NCBI RefSeq assembly: GCF_000718985.1
Contig: NZ_JODL01000008.1
Span: forward strand, 91,965 to 155,964
From: Streptomyces megasporus
GTDB taxonomy: Bacteria > Actinomycetota > Actinomycetes > Streptomycetales > Streptomycetaceae
Reading direction: 5' to 3'
DNA length: 64,000 nt
A program made the translations under genes and the position numbers. This document shows positions 54,417 through 62,386 of the stretch, one piece after another; positions within the stretch are counted from its first letter, which is position 1; each line of letters starts with the position of its first letter. Below the pieces are notes generated by a model that was not told the DNA's origin, ran no database searches, and was given only the letters and a program-made list of their open reading frames with translations.

Positions 54417-54450
54417 CCGGTTCCCGGGGTGTGCCCTCTCCGGGAACCGG
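54417..54450 (+). terminator. Terminator after beta-propeller gene
   Basis: An 11-bp perfect stem CCGGTTCCCGG / CCGGGAACCGG with a 12-nt loop lies 16 bp after the stop. Confidence 0.65.
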
Positions 54451-54517
54451 CGAATCCGCCCGCCGGATTGGCGTGTGCACGACTCTTGTCGCCCTTCGGT
54501 GGACGCCCCTACGCTCG

Positions 54518-54531
54518 CGGGAGCGCTCCCA
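54518..54531 (+). promoter_or_regulatory. CebR-type operator
   Basis: CGGGAGCGCTCCCA matches the streptomycete CebR box TGGGAGCGCTCCCA in 13 of 14 positions and is fully symmetric in its inner 12 bp. CebR is the LacI-family repressor released by cellobiose/cellotriose. The site is 112-125 bp before the lyase ATG, in the likely promoter. Confidence 0.65.
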
Positions 54532-54578
54532 TGAACCCCCTTGGCGTCAGCTCGCACGGCTCTGCCGCGGCGCACTGA

Positions 54579-54590
54579 TGAATCGTTTCA
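54579..54590 (+). promoter_or_regulatory. LacI-type operator-like palindrome
   Basis: TGAATCGTTTCA is symmetric in 10 of 12 positions around a central CG, the general form of LacI-family operators. It lies 53-64 bp before the lyase start. A second sugar regulator could act here. Confidence 0.45.
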
Positions 54591-54642
54591 TAAGCAGGCT
54601 CTCCCCACCCCCGGAGCGCACGACCCCCACCAAGGAGCCGAC

Positions 54643-56994
54643 ATGTCCGCCCACCGCACGACGAGAGCACGCGGCACACGGAGGAAGCCCGGCCCACGAG
54701 CACGAGGGCTCTGCGCGACCGCCCTGGCCGCCCTCCTGGCCGCCGTCGGCCTGGTCGCCCTGCCGGCGCAGGAGGCCGACGCCGCCGTGATCGACACCTC
54801 CGCCCACTACCAACTGGTCTCCCGGCACAGCGGCAAGGCCCTCGAAATCGACGGCGGGTCCACCGCCAACGGCGCCGCCGTCGTCCAACGGACCCCGCGG
54901 GACGTCCCCCACCAACAGTTCCGTTTCGTCGACGCCGGAGGCGGCCACTACACGCTCCTGGCCCGGCACAGCGGCAAGGCGCTGGACGTCGAGGCCCGCT
55001 CCACCGCCGACGGCGCCAACGTGGTGCAGTACACCGACAACGGAGGCGCCAACCAGCAGTTCCGCGTGGCCGACTCCGACGGCGGCCACATCCGACTGAT
55101 CAACCGGCACAGCGGCAAGGCGCTGGACGTGTGGGAGTGGTCCACCGCCGACGGCGCCCGGATCTCCCAGTACACCGACACCGGCGGCACCAACCAGCAG
55201 TGGCGCCTGGTGAGGGTGGACGGCGGCGGAGGCACCGAGGAACCGCCGCCTGGGAACACCGTGCAGATGGAGGACCTCGACAGGGGCCTGGTCTCGGTCC
55301 GTTCGGGCTCGGGGAACCTGGTCTCCTGGCGGCTGCTGGGCACCGAGAGCCGCGACGTCGCCTTCAACCTCTACCGCGGCTCGACCAAGGTGAACTCCAC
55401 GCCGATCACCGGATCCACCAATCACCTCGACGCCGGCGCCCCCGCCGACGCCTCCTACACCGTCCGCGCCGTGGTGAACGGCACCGAACAGCCCGCCTCC
55501 GAGCCCTCGTTGCGCTTCACCGGCGGCACTCACCTGGACGTCCCGATCTCCCCGCCCGGCTCCGGCTACACCGCCGTCGAGGCGAGCCCCGGCGACCTGG
55601 ACGGCGACGGACGCCTCGAACTCGTCCTCAAGTGGGACCCGGACAACGCCAAGGACAACTCCCAGTCCGGCACCACCGGCAACGTCCACATCGACGCCTA
55701 CGAACTCGGCGGGCAGCGACTGTGGCGCATCGACCTGGGCCGCAACATCCGCGCCGGGGCGCACTACACCCAGTTCCAGGTCTACGACTACGACGGCGAC
55801 GGACGGGCCGAGGTGGCCATGAAGACCGCCGACGCCACCCGCGACGGCCGCGGCACCGTCATCGGCAACGCGGGCGCCGACCACCGCAACGCCTCCGGCT
55901 ACATCCTCACCGGCCCCGAGTACCTCACCGTGTTCGACGGGCGCACCGGCGCCGCGCTGGACACCGTGAACTACGAGCCGGGACGCGGCAACGTCTCCTC
56001 CTGGGGCGACTCCTACGGCAACCGCGTCGACCGCTTCCTCGCAGGCACCGCCTACCTCGACGGCTCCCGCCCCTCGCTGATCACGGCCCGCGGCTACTAC
56101 ACCCGCGCCACTGTCACCGCCTGGGACTTCCGCGACGGACGGATCACCCGACGCTGGATGTTCGACTCCAACACCTCCGGCAACGGGGCCGCCGCCGGGC
56201 AGGGCAACCACCAGCTCTCCGTCGCCGACGTGGACGCCGACGGACGCCAGGAGATCGTCTACGGCTCGGCCACGGTCGACGACAACGGCACCCTGATGTA
56301 CGCCACCGGATTCGGCCACGGCGACGCCCTCCACGTCGGCGACTTCGTGCCCACCCGGCCGGGCCTGGAGGTCTTCACCATCCACGAGTCGAGCAACCAG
56401 CCCGGCTCCGACCTCCACGACGCCCGCACCGGTCAGGTCATCCACCGCACGCCCACCAGCGGAAGCGCGGAAGGACCGGGACGCGGCGTGGCCGGTGACG
56501 TGTACGCGGGCAACCCCGGCGCCGAGTTCTGGGGGTCGGGCCCCAACATGAACCAGCTCCGCGACGCCTCGGGCGCGGGCGTCGGACGGAACCCGTCCTC
56601 GGCCAACTTCCTCGCCTGGTGGGACGGCGACCCGGTCCGCGAACTGGTCGACGGCACCCGGATCGACAAGTACGGCACCGGTGGCGAGACGCGGCTGCTG
56701 ACCGGCAGCGGCGTGGCGTCCAGCAACGGCACCAAGGCCACGCCCGTCCTCTCCGGCGACCTGTTCGGCGACTGGCGGGAGGAGGTCGTCTGGCGGCACA
56801 GCGACAACTCGGCGCTGCGTATCTACGCCACCACGGTCCCGACGGACCTGAAGCTGCACACGCTGCTGCACGACGCCCAGTACCGGGTGGCGCTGGCCTG
56901 GCAGAACACCGCCTACAACCAGCCGCCGCACCCGAGCTTCTTCCTGGGGCAGGGCATGAGCCTCCCGCCCCGGCCCGACGTCCACCTGCGCTGA
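54643..56994 (+). CDS. Secreted PL11 rhamnogalacturonan lyase with ricin-B lectin domain
   Basis: This 783-aa exported enzyme cleaves the rhamnogalacturonan I backbone of pectin. The signal peptide ends about residue 48 (QEADAAV). An N-terminal CBM13/ricin-B trefoil follows, with three HSGKALE/D repeats and QQF/QQW motifs (about residues 50-195). The PL11 beta-propeller starts at about 205 with MEDLDRGLVSVRSGSGNLVSWRLLG. Calcium-binding loops DLDGDGRLEL, DYDGDGRAEV and DVDADGRQEI are clear. ATG 54643 follows AAGGAG. A CebR-type box and another LacI-like palindrome lie upstream. A strong terminator follows. Confidence 0.93.
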   Translation: MSAHRTTRARGTRRKPGPRARGLCATALAALLAAVGLVALPAQEADAAVIDTSAHYQLVSRHSGKALEIDGGSTANGAAVVQRTPRDVPHQQFRFVDAGGGHYTLLARHSGKALDVEARSTADGANVVQYTDNGGANQQFRVADSDGGHIRLINRHSGKALDVWEWSTADGARISQYTDTGGTNQQWRLVRVDGGGGTEEPPPGNTVQMEDLDRGLVSVRSGSGNLVSWRLLGTESRDVAFNLYRGSTKVNSTPITGSTNHLDAGAPADASYTVRAVVNGTEQPASEPSLRFTGGTHLDVPISPPGSGYTAVEASPGDLDGDGRLELVLKWDPDNAKDNSQSGTTGNVHIDAYELGGQRLWRIDLGRNIRAGAHYTQFQVYDYDGDGRAEVAMKTADATRDGRGTVIGNAGADHRNASGYILTGPEYLTVFDGRTGAALDTVNYEPGRGNVSSWGDSYGNRVDRFLAGTAYLDGSRPSLITARGYYTRATVTAWDFRDGRITRRWMFDSNTSGNGAAAGQGNHQLSVADVDADGRQEIVYGSATVDDNGTLMYATGFGHGDALHVGDFVPTRPGLEVFTIHESSNQPGSDLHDARTGQVIHRTPTSGSAEGPGRGVAGDVYAGNPGAEFWGSGPNMNQLRDASGAGVGRNPSSANFLAWWDGDPVRELVDGTRIDKYGTGGETRLLTGSGVASSNGTKATPVLSGDLFGDWREEVVWRHSDNSALRIYATTVPTDLKLHTLLHDAQYRVALAWQNTAYNQPPHPSFFLGQGMSLPPRPDVHLR

Positions 56995-57017
56995 CCCACC
57001 ACCGACCCGTCCGTGTT

Positions 57018-57053
57018 CCGGGGGCCGCCCGCGCCGCCGCGGGCGGCCCCCGG
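57018..57053 (+). terminator. Terminator after rhamnogalacturonan lyase
   Basis: A perfect 15-bp GC stem CCGGGGGCCGCCCGC / GCGGGCGGCCCCCGG with a 6-nt loop lies 24 bp after the lyase stop. Confidence 0.8.
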
Positions 57054-57161
57054 CCGTGCGCGGAGACGGGCGGACGGGGACGGCGGCCGAAATGGCCTCG
57101 CCAGACGGCCTCCCCTGTGTGAGGCTGACCGGTGCAGCCCCTTTGCCTCCAGGAGGTCCAC

Positions 57162-57356
57162 ATGCAGGAGAACCAGGCCGAGCCCGAGGCCGAGTCCGAG
57201 GTCGAGAACGACGTCAAGCAGAAGTTCAAGGAGGCGCTGGAGCGCAAGAAGCAGGCCGGCCAGGCCCGCCGGGTACACGAGGAGAGCCGCTCGAAGGTCG
57301 GCGGAATGCGCCGTGAGGCCGGTCGCAAGCGGAGCTTCCGCCGCAAGGCCGGCTGA
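57162..57356 (+). CDS. DUF5302 small basic protein
   Basis: This 64-aa protein has an acidic N-terminus (EPEAESEVEND), a helix VKQKFKEALERKKQ and a basic tail ending RKRSFRRKAG, matching DUF5302 of streptomycetes. ATG 57162 follows a perfect AGGAGG. No function is known; the charged halves suggest nucleic-acid or ribosome association. Monocistronic with its own terminator. Confidence 0.85.
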   Translation: MQENQAEPEAESEVENDVKQKFKEALERKKQAGQARRVHEESRSKVGGMRREAGRKRSFRRKAG

Positions 57357-57363
57357 CGACGAC

Positions 57364-57395
57364 CGCGCGCCGCACCCGGCCGTGTGCGGCGCGCG
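57364..57395. terminator. Terminator between convergent DUF5302 and oxidoreductase genes
   Basis: A 12-bp perfect stem CGCGCGCCGCAC / GTGCGGCGCGCG lies 8 bp after the DUF5302 stop and 12 bp before the oxidoreductase stop. Confidence 0.7.
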
Positions 57396-57406
57396 GGGAA
57401 GCCCGC

Positions 57407-58411
57407 TCAGGGCACCAGCACCACCTTGCCCAGCGTGCCGCGCTTCTCCAGGGCGCGGTGCGCGCGGGCCGCGTCCGCCAGCGGGAAGTGGTGGACCAGG
57501 GGGACGAGGACGCCCGCGGCGGCCAGTTCCATGGCCTCCTCCTCCAGCACCCGCAGGTTCTCCACGCCGCCGATCCTGTCGAACATCGGCTTGCCCACCA
57601 CCGACCGCGAGGTGATGCCCAGCCGCTCCTGTTCCTCGGCGGACGGCGCGGTCCACGCCTCGGCGGAGAGCGGGGAGGAGGCGTGGCCGTAGGACAGGTG
57701 GACGCCGCCGGGCGCGAGGAGCGACAGGGCGGTGCGCCCCAGCCGGCCACCGACCCCCTCGAAGAGGTGGGTGACGGGCCGGTCGCCGAACTTCTCGCGG
57801 ATTCGGTCGGTCCAGCCGCCCCCGGTGTAGTCGACCGCGAGGTCGGCCCCCACCTCCCGCACCGCCGCGACCTTGTCCGGTCCGCCCGCGGCGCCGACGA
57901 CGCGGGCGCCCCGGTGTCGGGCGTACTGGACGAGGAGGCTGCCGATGCCCCCGGCCGCCGCGAGGACCAGGACGGTGTCGGCGGGGGAGAGGTCCGCGAA
58001 GCGGAGGATGCCCATCGTGGTGCGGCCGGTGCCGATCATGGCGACGGCGTGGTCCTCGCTCACCCTGGGGGGCAGCGCGTGCAGCCGTTCGACGTCGGTG
58101 ACGGCCAGTTCGGCGTACCCGCCGGGAGCCTGGCCGAGGTGGGCGACGACGCGTCGGCCGAGCCACTGCGGGTGGACGCCCTCGCCGAGCGCGTCGACCG
58201 TCCCGGCGACCTCCCGCCCGGGGACGGTGGGCAGCTCGGGCAGGGGAATCGGGCCGAGCCGTCTCCCCTCGCGCAGGGCGACGTCGATCAGGTGCACCCC
58301 GGCCGCCACGACGGCGATCCGCACCTGTCCCGGACCGGGCTCGGGATCGGGGACCCGCTCGTAGCGGAGGTTGTCGGCGTGGCCGAAGGCGTGCAGACGG
58401 ATGGCGCGCAT
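57407..58411 (-). CDS. Zinc-binding-type NADPH:quinone oxidoreductase (MDR family)
   Basis: This 334-aa medium-chain dehydrogenase/reductase of the quinone-oxidoreductase branch lacks catalytic zinc Cys residues. The GroES-like domain opens MRAIRLHAFGHADNLRYERVPDPEPGPGQV, the nucleotide fold is VLVLAAAGGIGSLLVQYARHRGA (GxxGxxG as AGGIGS), and the C-terminus LEKRGTLGKVVLVP is family typical. ATG 58411 follows GGGAGAG. It reduces quinones or alkenals with NADPH; the exact substrate is unknown. Confidence 0.9.
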   Translation of the reverse strand: MRAIRLHAFGHADNLRYERVPDPEPGPGQVRIAVVAAGVHLIDVALREGRRLGPIPLPELPTVPGREVAGTVDALGEGVHPQWLGRRVVAHLGQAPGGYAELAVTDVERLHALPPRVSEDHAVAMIGTGRTTMGILRFADLSPADTVLVLAAAGGIGSLLVQYARHRGARVVGAAGGPDKVAAVREVGADLAVDYTGGGWTDRIREKFGDRPVTHLFEGVGGRLGRTALSLLAPGGVHLSYGHASSPLSAEAWTAPSAEEQERLGITSRSVVGKPMFDRIGGVENLRVLEEEAMELAAAGVLVPLVHHFPLADAARAHRALEKRGTLGKVVLVP

Positions 58412-58484
58412 GGGGCTCTCCCGCTCTCCCGTGGGTGACGGCCTGGCTGGCGCACCCACTCTGCGACCTCAAGTCGGATTGAGG

Positions 58485-58718
58485 TCAAGACCGTTGGGCC
58501 GGGAGAGCGCGCAGGCAGCGCTCGGCGTGGGCGCGGAGGGCGCCGGCGAGTTCGGGCGGCCCGTCGAGGAGGGGGAAGTCCGGGTCCACCGAGGTGATCA
58601 TCCACTGCAGGGCCCAGACGGAGTCCGCCCCGACGTGCGGCAGACAGCGGCGCTCGTCCACGGCCTCGATCGCGCCCGTACCCGGTTCATCGGTCCTCCG
58701 GACGCTGCGCTGACGCAC
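58485..58718 (-). CDS. Small hypothetical protein
   Basis: The 77-aa frame lies 24 bp downstream of the 165-aa hypothetical gene on the same strand. No family is recognised; the sequence WALQWMITSVDPDFPLLDGPPELAGALRAHAERCLRALP is amphipathic-helical and looks protein-like. GTG 58718 has only weak ribosome-site support. It could be co-transcribed with its upstream neighbour. Confidence 0.4.
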   Translation of the reverse strand: MRQRSVRRTDEPGTGAIEAVDERRCLPHVGADSVWALQWMITSVDPDFPLLDGPPELAGALRAHAERCLRALPAQRS

Positions 58719-58742
58719 GTCCCCGCGCCTGGCGCTTCCGGC

Positions 58743-59240
58743 TCACACGCGGGGGAAGCGGGCCTGGAGGTCCCAGATCACGGGGTTGTCGCCCAGCTCG
58801 TCGTGGATGTCGGTGAGGTCGGCGATCAGGTCGTGGAGGAAGTCGCGGGCCTCGCGGCGCAGCATGCTGTGGTTGAACGTCAGCGGCGGCTCGTCGGCGG
58901 GCAGCCAGTCGGCGGTGATGTCCACCCAGCCGAAACGGCGCGTGAAGCGCAGGCTGTCGGCGGACTCCACGAAGTCCAGCTCGGCGTGTTGGGGACGGGA
59001 GGCGCGGTTGCCGAGCGGGTCGCGGTCGAGCTGCTCGGCGATGTCGCACAGCGCCCAGGCGAAGTCCAGCACCGGCACCGTCCCCCGGGCCGTGGACAGC
59101 TCCCGGTCGGTCTCGGTGTCCGCGAGGTAGACGTCGCCGCAGAACAGGTCGTGCCGCAGCGTCCGCACGTCCGCCGTGCGGTAGTCCGTCTGGGGCGGGT
59201 CGGGGAAGCGGGAGGAGAGGGCGTAGCCGATGTCGAGCAC
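58743..59240 (-). CDS. Conserved hypothetical protein
   Basis: This 165-aa protein of unknown function has no signal or membrane segment. Acidic and aromatic-rich motifs such as FCGDVYLADTETDRELSTARGTVPVLDFAWALCDIAEQL and FGWVDITADWLPADEPPLTFNHSMLRREARDFLHDL suggest a folded cytoplasmic domain. GTG 59240 is the first codon of the conserved-looking region; the ribosome site is weak. It is followed by a short ORF in the same direction. Confidence 0.7.
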   Translation of the reverse strand: MLDIGYALSSRFPDPPQTDYRTADVRTLRHDLFCGDVYLADTETDRELSTARGTVPVLDFAWALCDIAEQLDRDPLGNRASRPQHAELDFVESADSLRFTRRFGWVDITADWLPADEPPLTFNHSMLRREARDFLHDLIADLTDIHDELGDNPVIWDLQARFPRV

Positions 59241-59287
59241 GGAAGCGATGGTGGCACGCCGAGGACCCGCGCGCGCCGCCGGGCAGG

Positions 59288-59569
59288 CTACCGCTGGTCG
59301 TCGCCGGAGTCGCGTGCGGACTCGGCCACGAACGTGCCCTTGCCGTGGACGGTGACGATCAATCCGCGCTCGCGAAGCACGGCCGTGGCTCGGCGGACTG
59401 TCATATAGGCGACGCCGTACTCCTCGGCGAGGGCACGTTCAGCGGGCAGACGCATGCCCGGACGCAGCTCACCGACCGCGATGCGTGCCGCGATGTGGTC
59501 GGCCAACGCGACGTACACGAGTTGCGGTCCCTGCGGGTTGAAGTCGGGGACCTGACTCTGATCGCTCAC
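59288..59569 (-). CDS. Minimal GntR winged-helix regulator
   Basis: This 93-aa protein consists only of a GntR winged helix: LVYVALADHIAARIAVGELRPGMRLPAERALAEEYGVAYMTVRRATAVLRERGLIVTVHGKGTFV. There is no effector domain, so it cannot sense a ligand in the usual way. GTG 59569 is chosen; an upstream TTG is possible. It is divergent from the next two genes, with AT-rich DNA between (59570-59700), where it may bind. Confidence 0.85.
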   Translation of the reverse strand: MSDQSQVPDFNPQGPQLVYVALADHIAARIAVGELRPGMRLPAERALAEEYGVAYMTVRRATAVLRERGLIVTVHGKGTFVAESARDSGDDQR

Positions 59570-59717
59570 ATGAGCAACGTAAAGCAGCAATAACCTTCAT
59601 AAACGACCGAGAAGCTATGTATAGCTCTGTATGGCTTATAGGGTGTCGGGGAGACAGAACCCCCGCGACCGCTGGCACCGGTCCGGGGGCATGGCCGACC
59701 TGAAGGAGCAGATCGAC

Positions 59718-60050
59718 ATGCACGACCTTATCCACCGCTGCCTCGCCTGGCTCGGGGCGCTGCTCGTGCCGCCCGGAAACGGCCGGCACCGGGCCCGCCC
59801 GCCGCGTCCTGTCCCCGTTCGTACCGTCCGCCCATCGCTGCTGGTCACAGCCCTGGCCATGCCGCTGCCCACCACACGGCGGTGGCGGAGGAGCGACGGA
59901 CCGGCCGACGGCGAGCGCAGCCCCCTGGTCCGCCCCTGTCTGATCGCTTACGAGCAGTACGAGCGGCGTCGCGCGCTCGCCCTGGCGCTCGACGGCATCG
60001 ACGTCGGGCCGTCCGTGATCCACGGCGTGCGGGTGGGGGCCGCGCGGTGA
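59718..60050 (+). CDS. Small hypothetical protein beside GntR
   Basis: This 110-aa protein of unknown function opens MHDLIHRCLAWLGALLVPPGNGRHRARPP, with one short hydrophobic stretch and a conserved-looking C-terminus LIAYEQYERRRALALALDGIDVGP. AAGGAG is 9 nt before ATG 59718, which decides this start over ATG 59691. It overlaps the next gene by 4 bp (GTGA). From memory, streptomycetes carry many GntR-plus-two-small-gene units of this kind, but their role is unknown. Confidence 0.75.
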   Translation: MHDLIHRCLAWLGALLVPPGNGRHRARPPRPVPVRTVRPSLLVTALAMPLPTTRRWRRSDGPADGERSPLVRPCLIAYEQYERRRALALALDGIDVGPSVIHGVRVGAAR

Positions 60051-60373
60051 GCGGGCGGGCGATGCTCTGCTGCCGGTGCGAGCGCGTCACGGACCGACCG
60101 ATCCTGGTGCGGGTCGTCGAGAGCGGCTCGGGGCCTGGCGGGATGCTCTACGCCTGCCCGGACGACGCCCGCTGGTACGCCACGCTGCCGGACGCCCCAC
60201 GGTGGCTCAGGGACGAGCTGCGCGCCCTGGCGGACGAGGAGTACCGCTCGGTGGCCTGCCGCCTGGGACGGCACCGGACGTGCCGGGACGGTGAGGCGAC
60301 CGAACCGCCCTGCGAGGGCGTGACCGTCCTGCGCTGCGCCTGTCCCTGCCACCACCGGGACGGCGGCACCTGA
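60047..60373 (+). CDS. Small Cys-rich hypothetical protein
   Basis: This 108-aa protein carries zinc-ligand-like motifs: MLCCRCERVTDRP at the N-terminus, YACPDDARW, ACRLGRHRTCRDG, and CACPCHHRDGG at the C-terminus. GTG 60047 overlaps the upstream gene; ATG 60062 is an internal alternative. It forms a two-gene unit with the preceding small protein, divergent from the minimal GntR gene. No function can be assigned. Confidence 0.72.
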   Translation: MSGRAMLCCRCERVTDRPILVRVVESGSGPGGMLYACPDDARWYATLPDAPRWLRDELRALADEEYRSVACRLGRHRTCRDGEATEPPCEGVTVLRCACPCHHRDGGT

Positions 60374-60429
60374 CCCGCACGCCGTGCACGGGGGCCCGGT
60401 GACGAGCGCTTCGGCCCGTCCCATCGGGG

Positions 60430-60963
60430 CTACTCCCGTCGGGGAGCGCCGGCGGCGGTGGGGGTGTCCGGCCCCTCGTCGCCCGGCGTGTCCGACTCGG
60501 CCAGTATCAGCGCGGCCATCACCGCGTTCGCGATCTCCGTGGCGCGGCGGTCCGGGAGACCTCGCTGCCGGGCGGTCTCCAACACCAACCGCCGTACCTC
60601 GACGACCTGTTCGCGGGCCAGCGGTGGCACCGTGGCGGGCGGCTGCCGTCTCCGGAACAGTCGGCCCAGCAGAGCGGTCGACTTCCTCGTCCCGCTGTCC
60701 AGGGCGGCGTCCACGAAACGTCTGGCCGCCTGGTCCAGCGCCAACCAGACCACCGGCGTGATCAGCACCGCGATCTCGCCCACGCCGAACCCCAGTGGTT
60801 CCCGTGGCCGCTCCTCACCGGTCAGGCGTCGGAGGGCCGTGGCGTCATCGAGAGTGAACAACCCGTCCACGACGGGAAGTTCACTCGGCGCCAGCCCTGC
60901 GACCACCTCACGGACCAGATCGCGCACTCGTCTCTCACCGGACGAGAACTCCACTGAACCCAT
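60430..60963 (-). CDS. Hypothetical protein with one membrane segment
   Basis: This 177-aa protein is of unknown function. A hydrophobic helix VGEIAVLITPVVWLALDQAARRF sits in the middle (about residues 60-80), with a Lys/Arg-rich helix RRFVDAALDSGTRKSTALLGRLFRRRQ after it and a final helix with AALILAESD. ATG 60963 follows GGGGA. An 11-bp palindrome CTGTG-t-CACAG (61017-61027) lies in its upstream region. No partner is evident. Confidence 0.7.
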   Translation of the reverse strand: MGSVEFSSGERRVRDLVREVVAGLAPSELPVVDGLFTLDDATALRRLTGEERPREPLGFGVGEIAVLITPVVWLALDQAARRFVDAALDSGTRKSTALLGRLFRRRQPPATVPPLAREQVVEVRRLVLETARQRGLPDRRATEIANAVMAALILAESDTPGDEGPDTPTAAGAPRRE

Positions 60964-61200
60964 GTCGATCCCCCGAGGGTTCCACGCCTTCCGCGTCGAA
61001 GGTCGGTTGATGACAACTGTGTCACAGAACCGGGGCCGCCCGACAGGGGAGTCTTCGGCTCGGAGGAGTGTTCGCGTGAGCAGCCACCGACGTGGTGCTC
61101 GGTTTCCTGAGCGCTTCGGCTCCGCGGACGGAAGGCTGGATGGCGGACACCTTGGCCCGCTCGTTCAGGGGCGCGGGCGGGGTGTCCGCCGCCGGTGGGG

Positions 61201-61583
61201 TCAGGTCGTGCAGCCAGTTTCTTTCTTGACCTTCGGGGTGAAGGTCTTGATGAACTCGGTGATGTCCGCGCGGCGCTGGGTTACGTCGTCGTTGACTCCG
61301 GCGTCGACGATGACGTCCACGATCACATAGGGAGCATCCGGTGCGTCGCAGCGTGCGGTGACCATGGCGTTCTTGTCGCCCACCGCGCCGGCGCCGTCAA
61401 AGGGGTCCTTACCTCTATCGCCTCCCCTGGGGGCAGAAGAGGAGAGACCTCCTTCTCCGTCACGGGGATGCCACAGAGATCATTCGGAATCGCGTACTCC
61501 CGCTGCTCGCTGGAACACCCTGCTGTGAGTACGGCAAGGCATGCGAGGGTCACCTGTGCCTTGCGGGTGCTCTTACCGTTCAT
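61201..61583 (-). pseudogene. Second lipoprotein copy, frameshifted
   Basis: ATG 61583 overlaps the stop of the fusion gene (TGATG). Signal peptide and lipobox are intact (VLTAGC, Cys23), followed by YAIPNDLCGIPV. Near 61410-61420 one base is missing relative to the sister copy, so the reading frame leaves homology and ends at 61323. The correct frame then continues as GAGAVGDKNAMVTARCDAPDAP to FIKTFTPKVKKETGC and stops at 61201. The N-terminal third differs strongly from the first copy, but the last ~60 residues are nearly identical. A sequencing error or programmed frameshift are alternatives to decay. Confidence 0.75.
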
Positions 61584-62386
61584 CACTGGTCTCCCGCGAG
61601 TCCTTCGGCTTGCTTGTTGCCGTCGTTGGCGGAGGCGGCGATCTCCGAGTACACACCTTGGTTCTTCGAGTAGTCCTCGTGGCCGGGGTCTTCCGCCCAG
61701 TCCCTGTTGACCCGGTACCACTCGTCCGCCAACGACCTGAGCTGGCCGTTACGACTGTCGTACGTCATCTGGTGTTCCGCGGTCGCCTCGCTGTTGATGC
61801 GGTTGGTCTCCTCCTGGAGCCAGGCCGTGGCGATCACGTCGACACCGCGCTGTAGCGGGTCGCCGATCTTGCCGCCGCCGAACGGGGTGACCGCTCTGCC
61901 GGCCAGATGGTAGGCCCGGTTCTTCCCGGAGGCGTCGGTGAGGTCGCCGCCCTTGTCGTTGGTGGCCTGGTGCCTGGCTTCCTCCAGGAAACCGACCGTA
62001 CAGCCGACCTCTTTCTTGACCTTCGGGGTGAAGGTCTTGATGAACTCGGCGATGTCCGCGCGGCGCTGGGTTACGTCGTCGTTGACCTTCTCGTGAACGA
62101 TGACGTCCACGATCACATAGGGAGCATCCGGTGCGTCGCAGCGTGCGGTGACCATGGCGTTCTTGTCGCCCACCGCGCCGGCGCCGTCAAAGGGGAGTGG
62201 ATCCCCCTGATGCGTCAGTTCGTTCCCTGGTGGCATGAAGGGAGCCATCGTGCTCTCTTCCACAGCGATTCCGCAAAACTCGCTCGGGATTGCGTAATTT
62301 CGCTCCTTCTCGGAGCATGCCGTGCATGCCAGGGCGAGGATTCCGGAGACGGATCCGATAATGGCCCGAGAAACCGCTTTATTCAC
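61583..62386 (-). CDS. Lipoprotein fused to the C-terminal module of the upstream protein
   Basis: GTG 62386 overlaps the upstream TAG by one base. Residues 1-25 are a lipoprotein signal (LACTAC, lipidated Cys about 25). Residues 26-130 match the second lipoprotein (NYAIPSEFCGIAV, GDKNAMVTARCDAPDAPYVIVDVIV, FIKTFTPKVKKEVGC). Without a stop it runs into TVGFLEEARHQATNDK and the full C-terminal module of the upstream protein (GGGKIGDPLQRGVDVIATAW, LADEWYRVN, ending AGDQ). Total 267 aa. It is a recombinant gene from a tandem duplication joined at a short shared sequence. The function of either half is unknown; a secreted immunity-like role for the lipoprotein is conceivable. Confidence 0.8.
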   Translation of the reverse strand: MNKAVSRAIIGSVSGILALACTACSEKERNYAIPSEFCGIAVEESTMAPFMPPGNELTHQGDPLPFDGAGAVGDKNAMVTARCDAPDAPYVIVDVIVHEKVNDDVTQRRADIAEFIKTFTPKVKKEVGCTVGFLEEARHQATNDKGGDLTDASGKNRAYHLAGRAVTPFGGGKIGDPLQRGVDVIATAWLQEETNRINSEATAEHQMTYDSRNGQLRSLADEWYRVNRDWAEDPGHEDYSKNQGVYSEIAASANDGNKQAEGLAGDQ

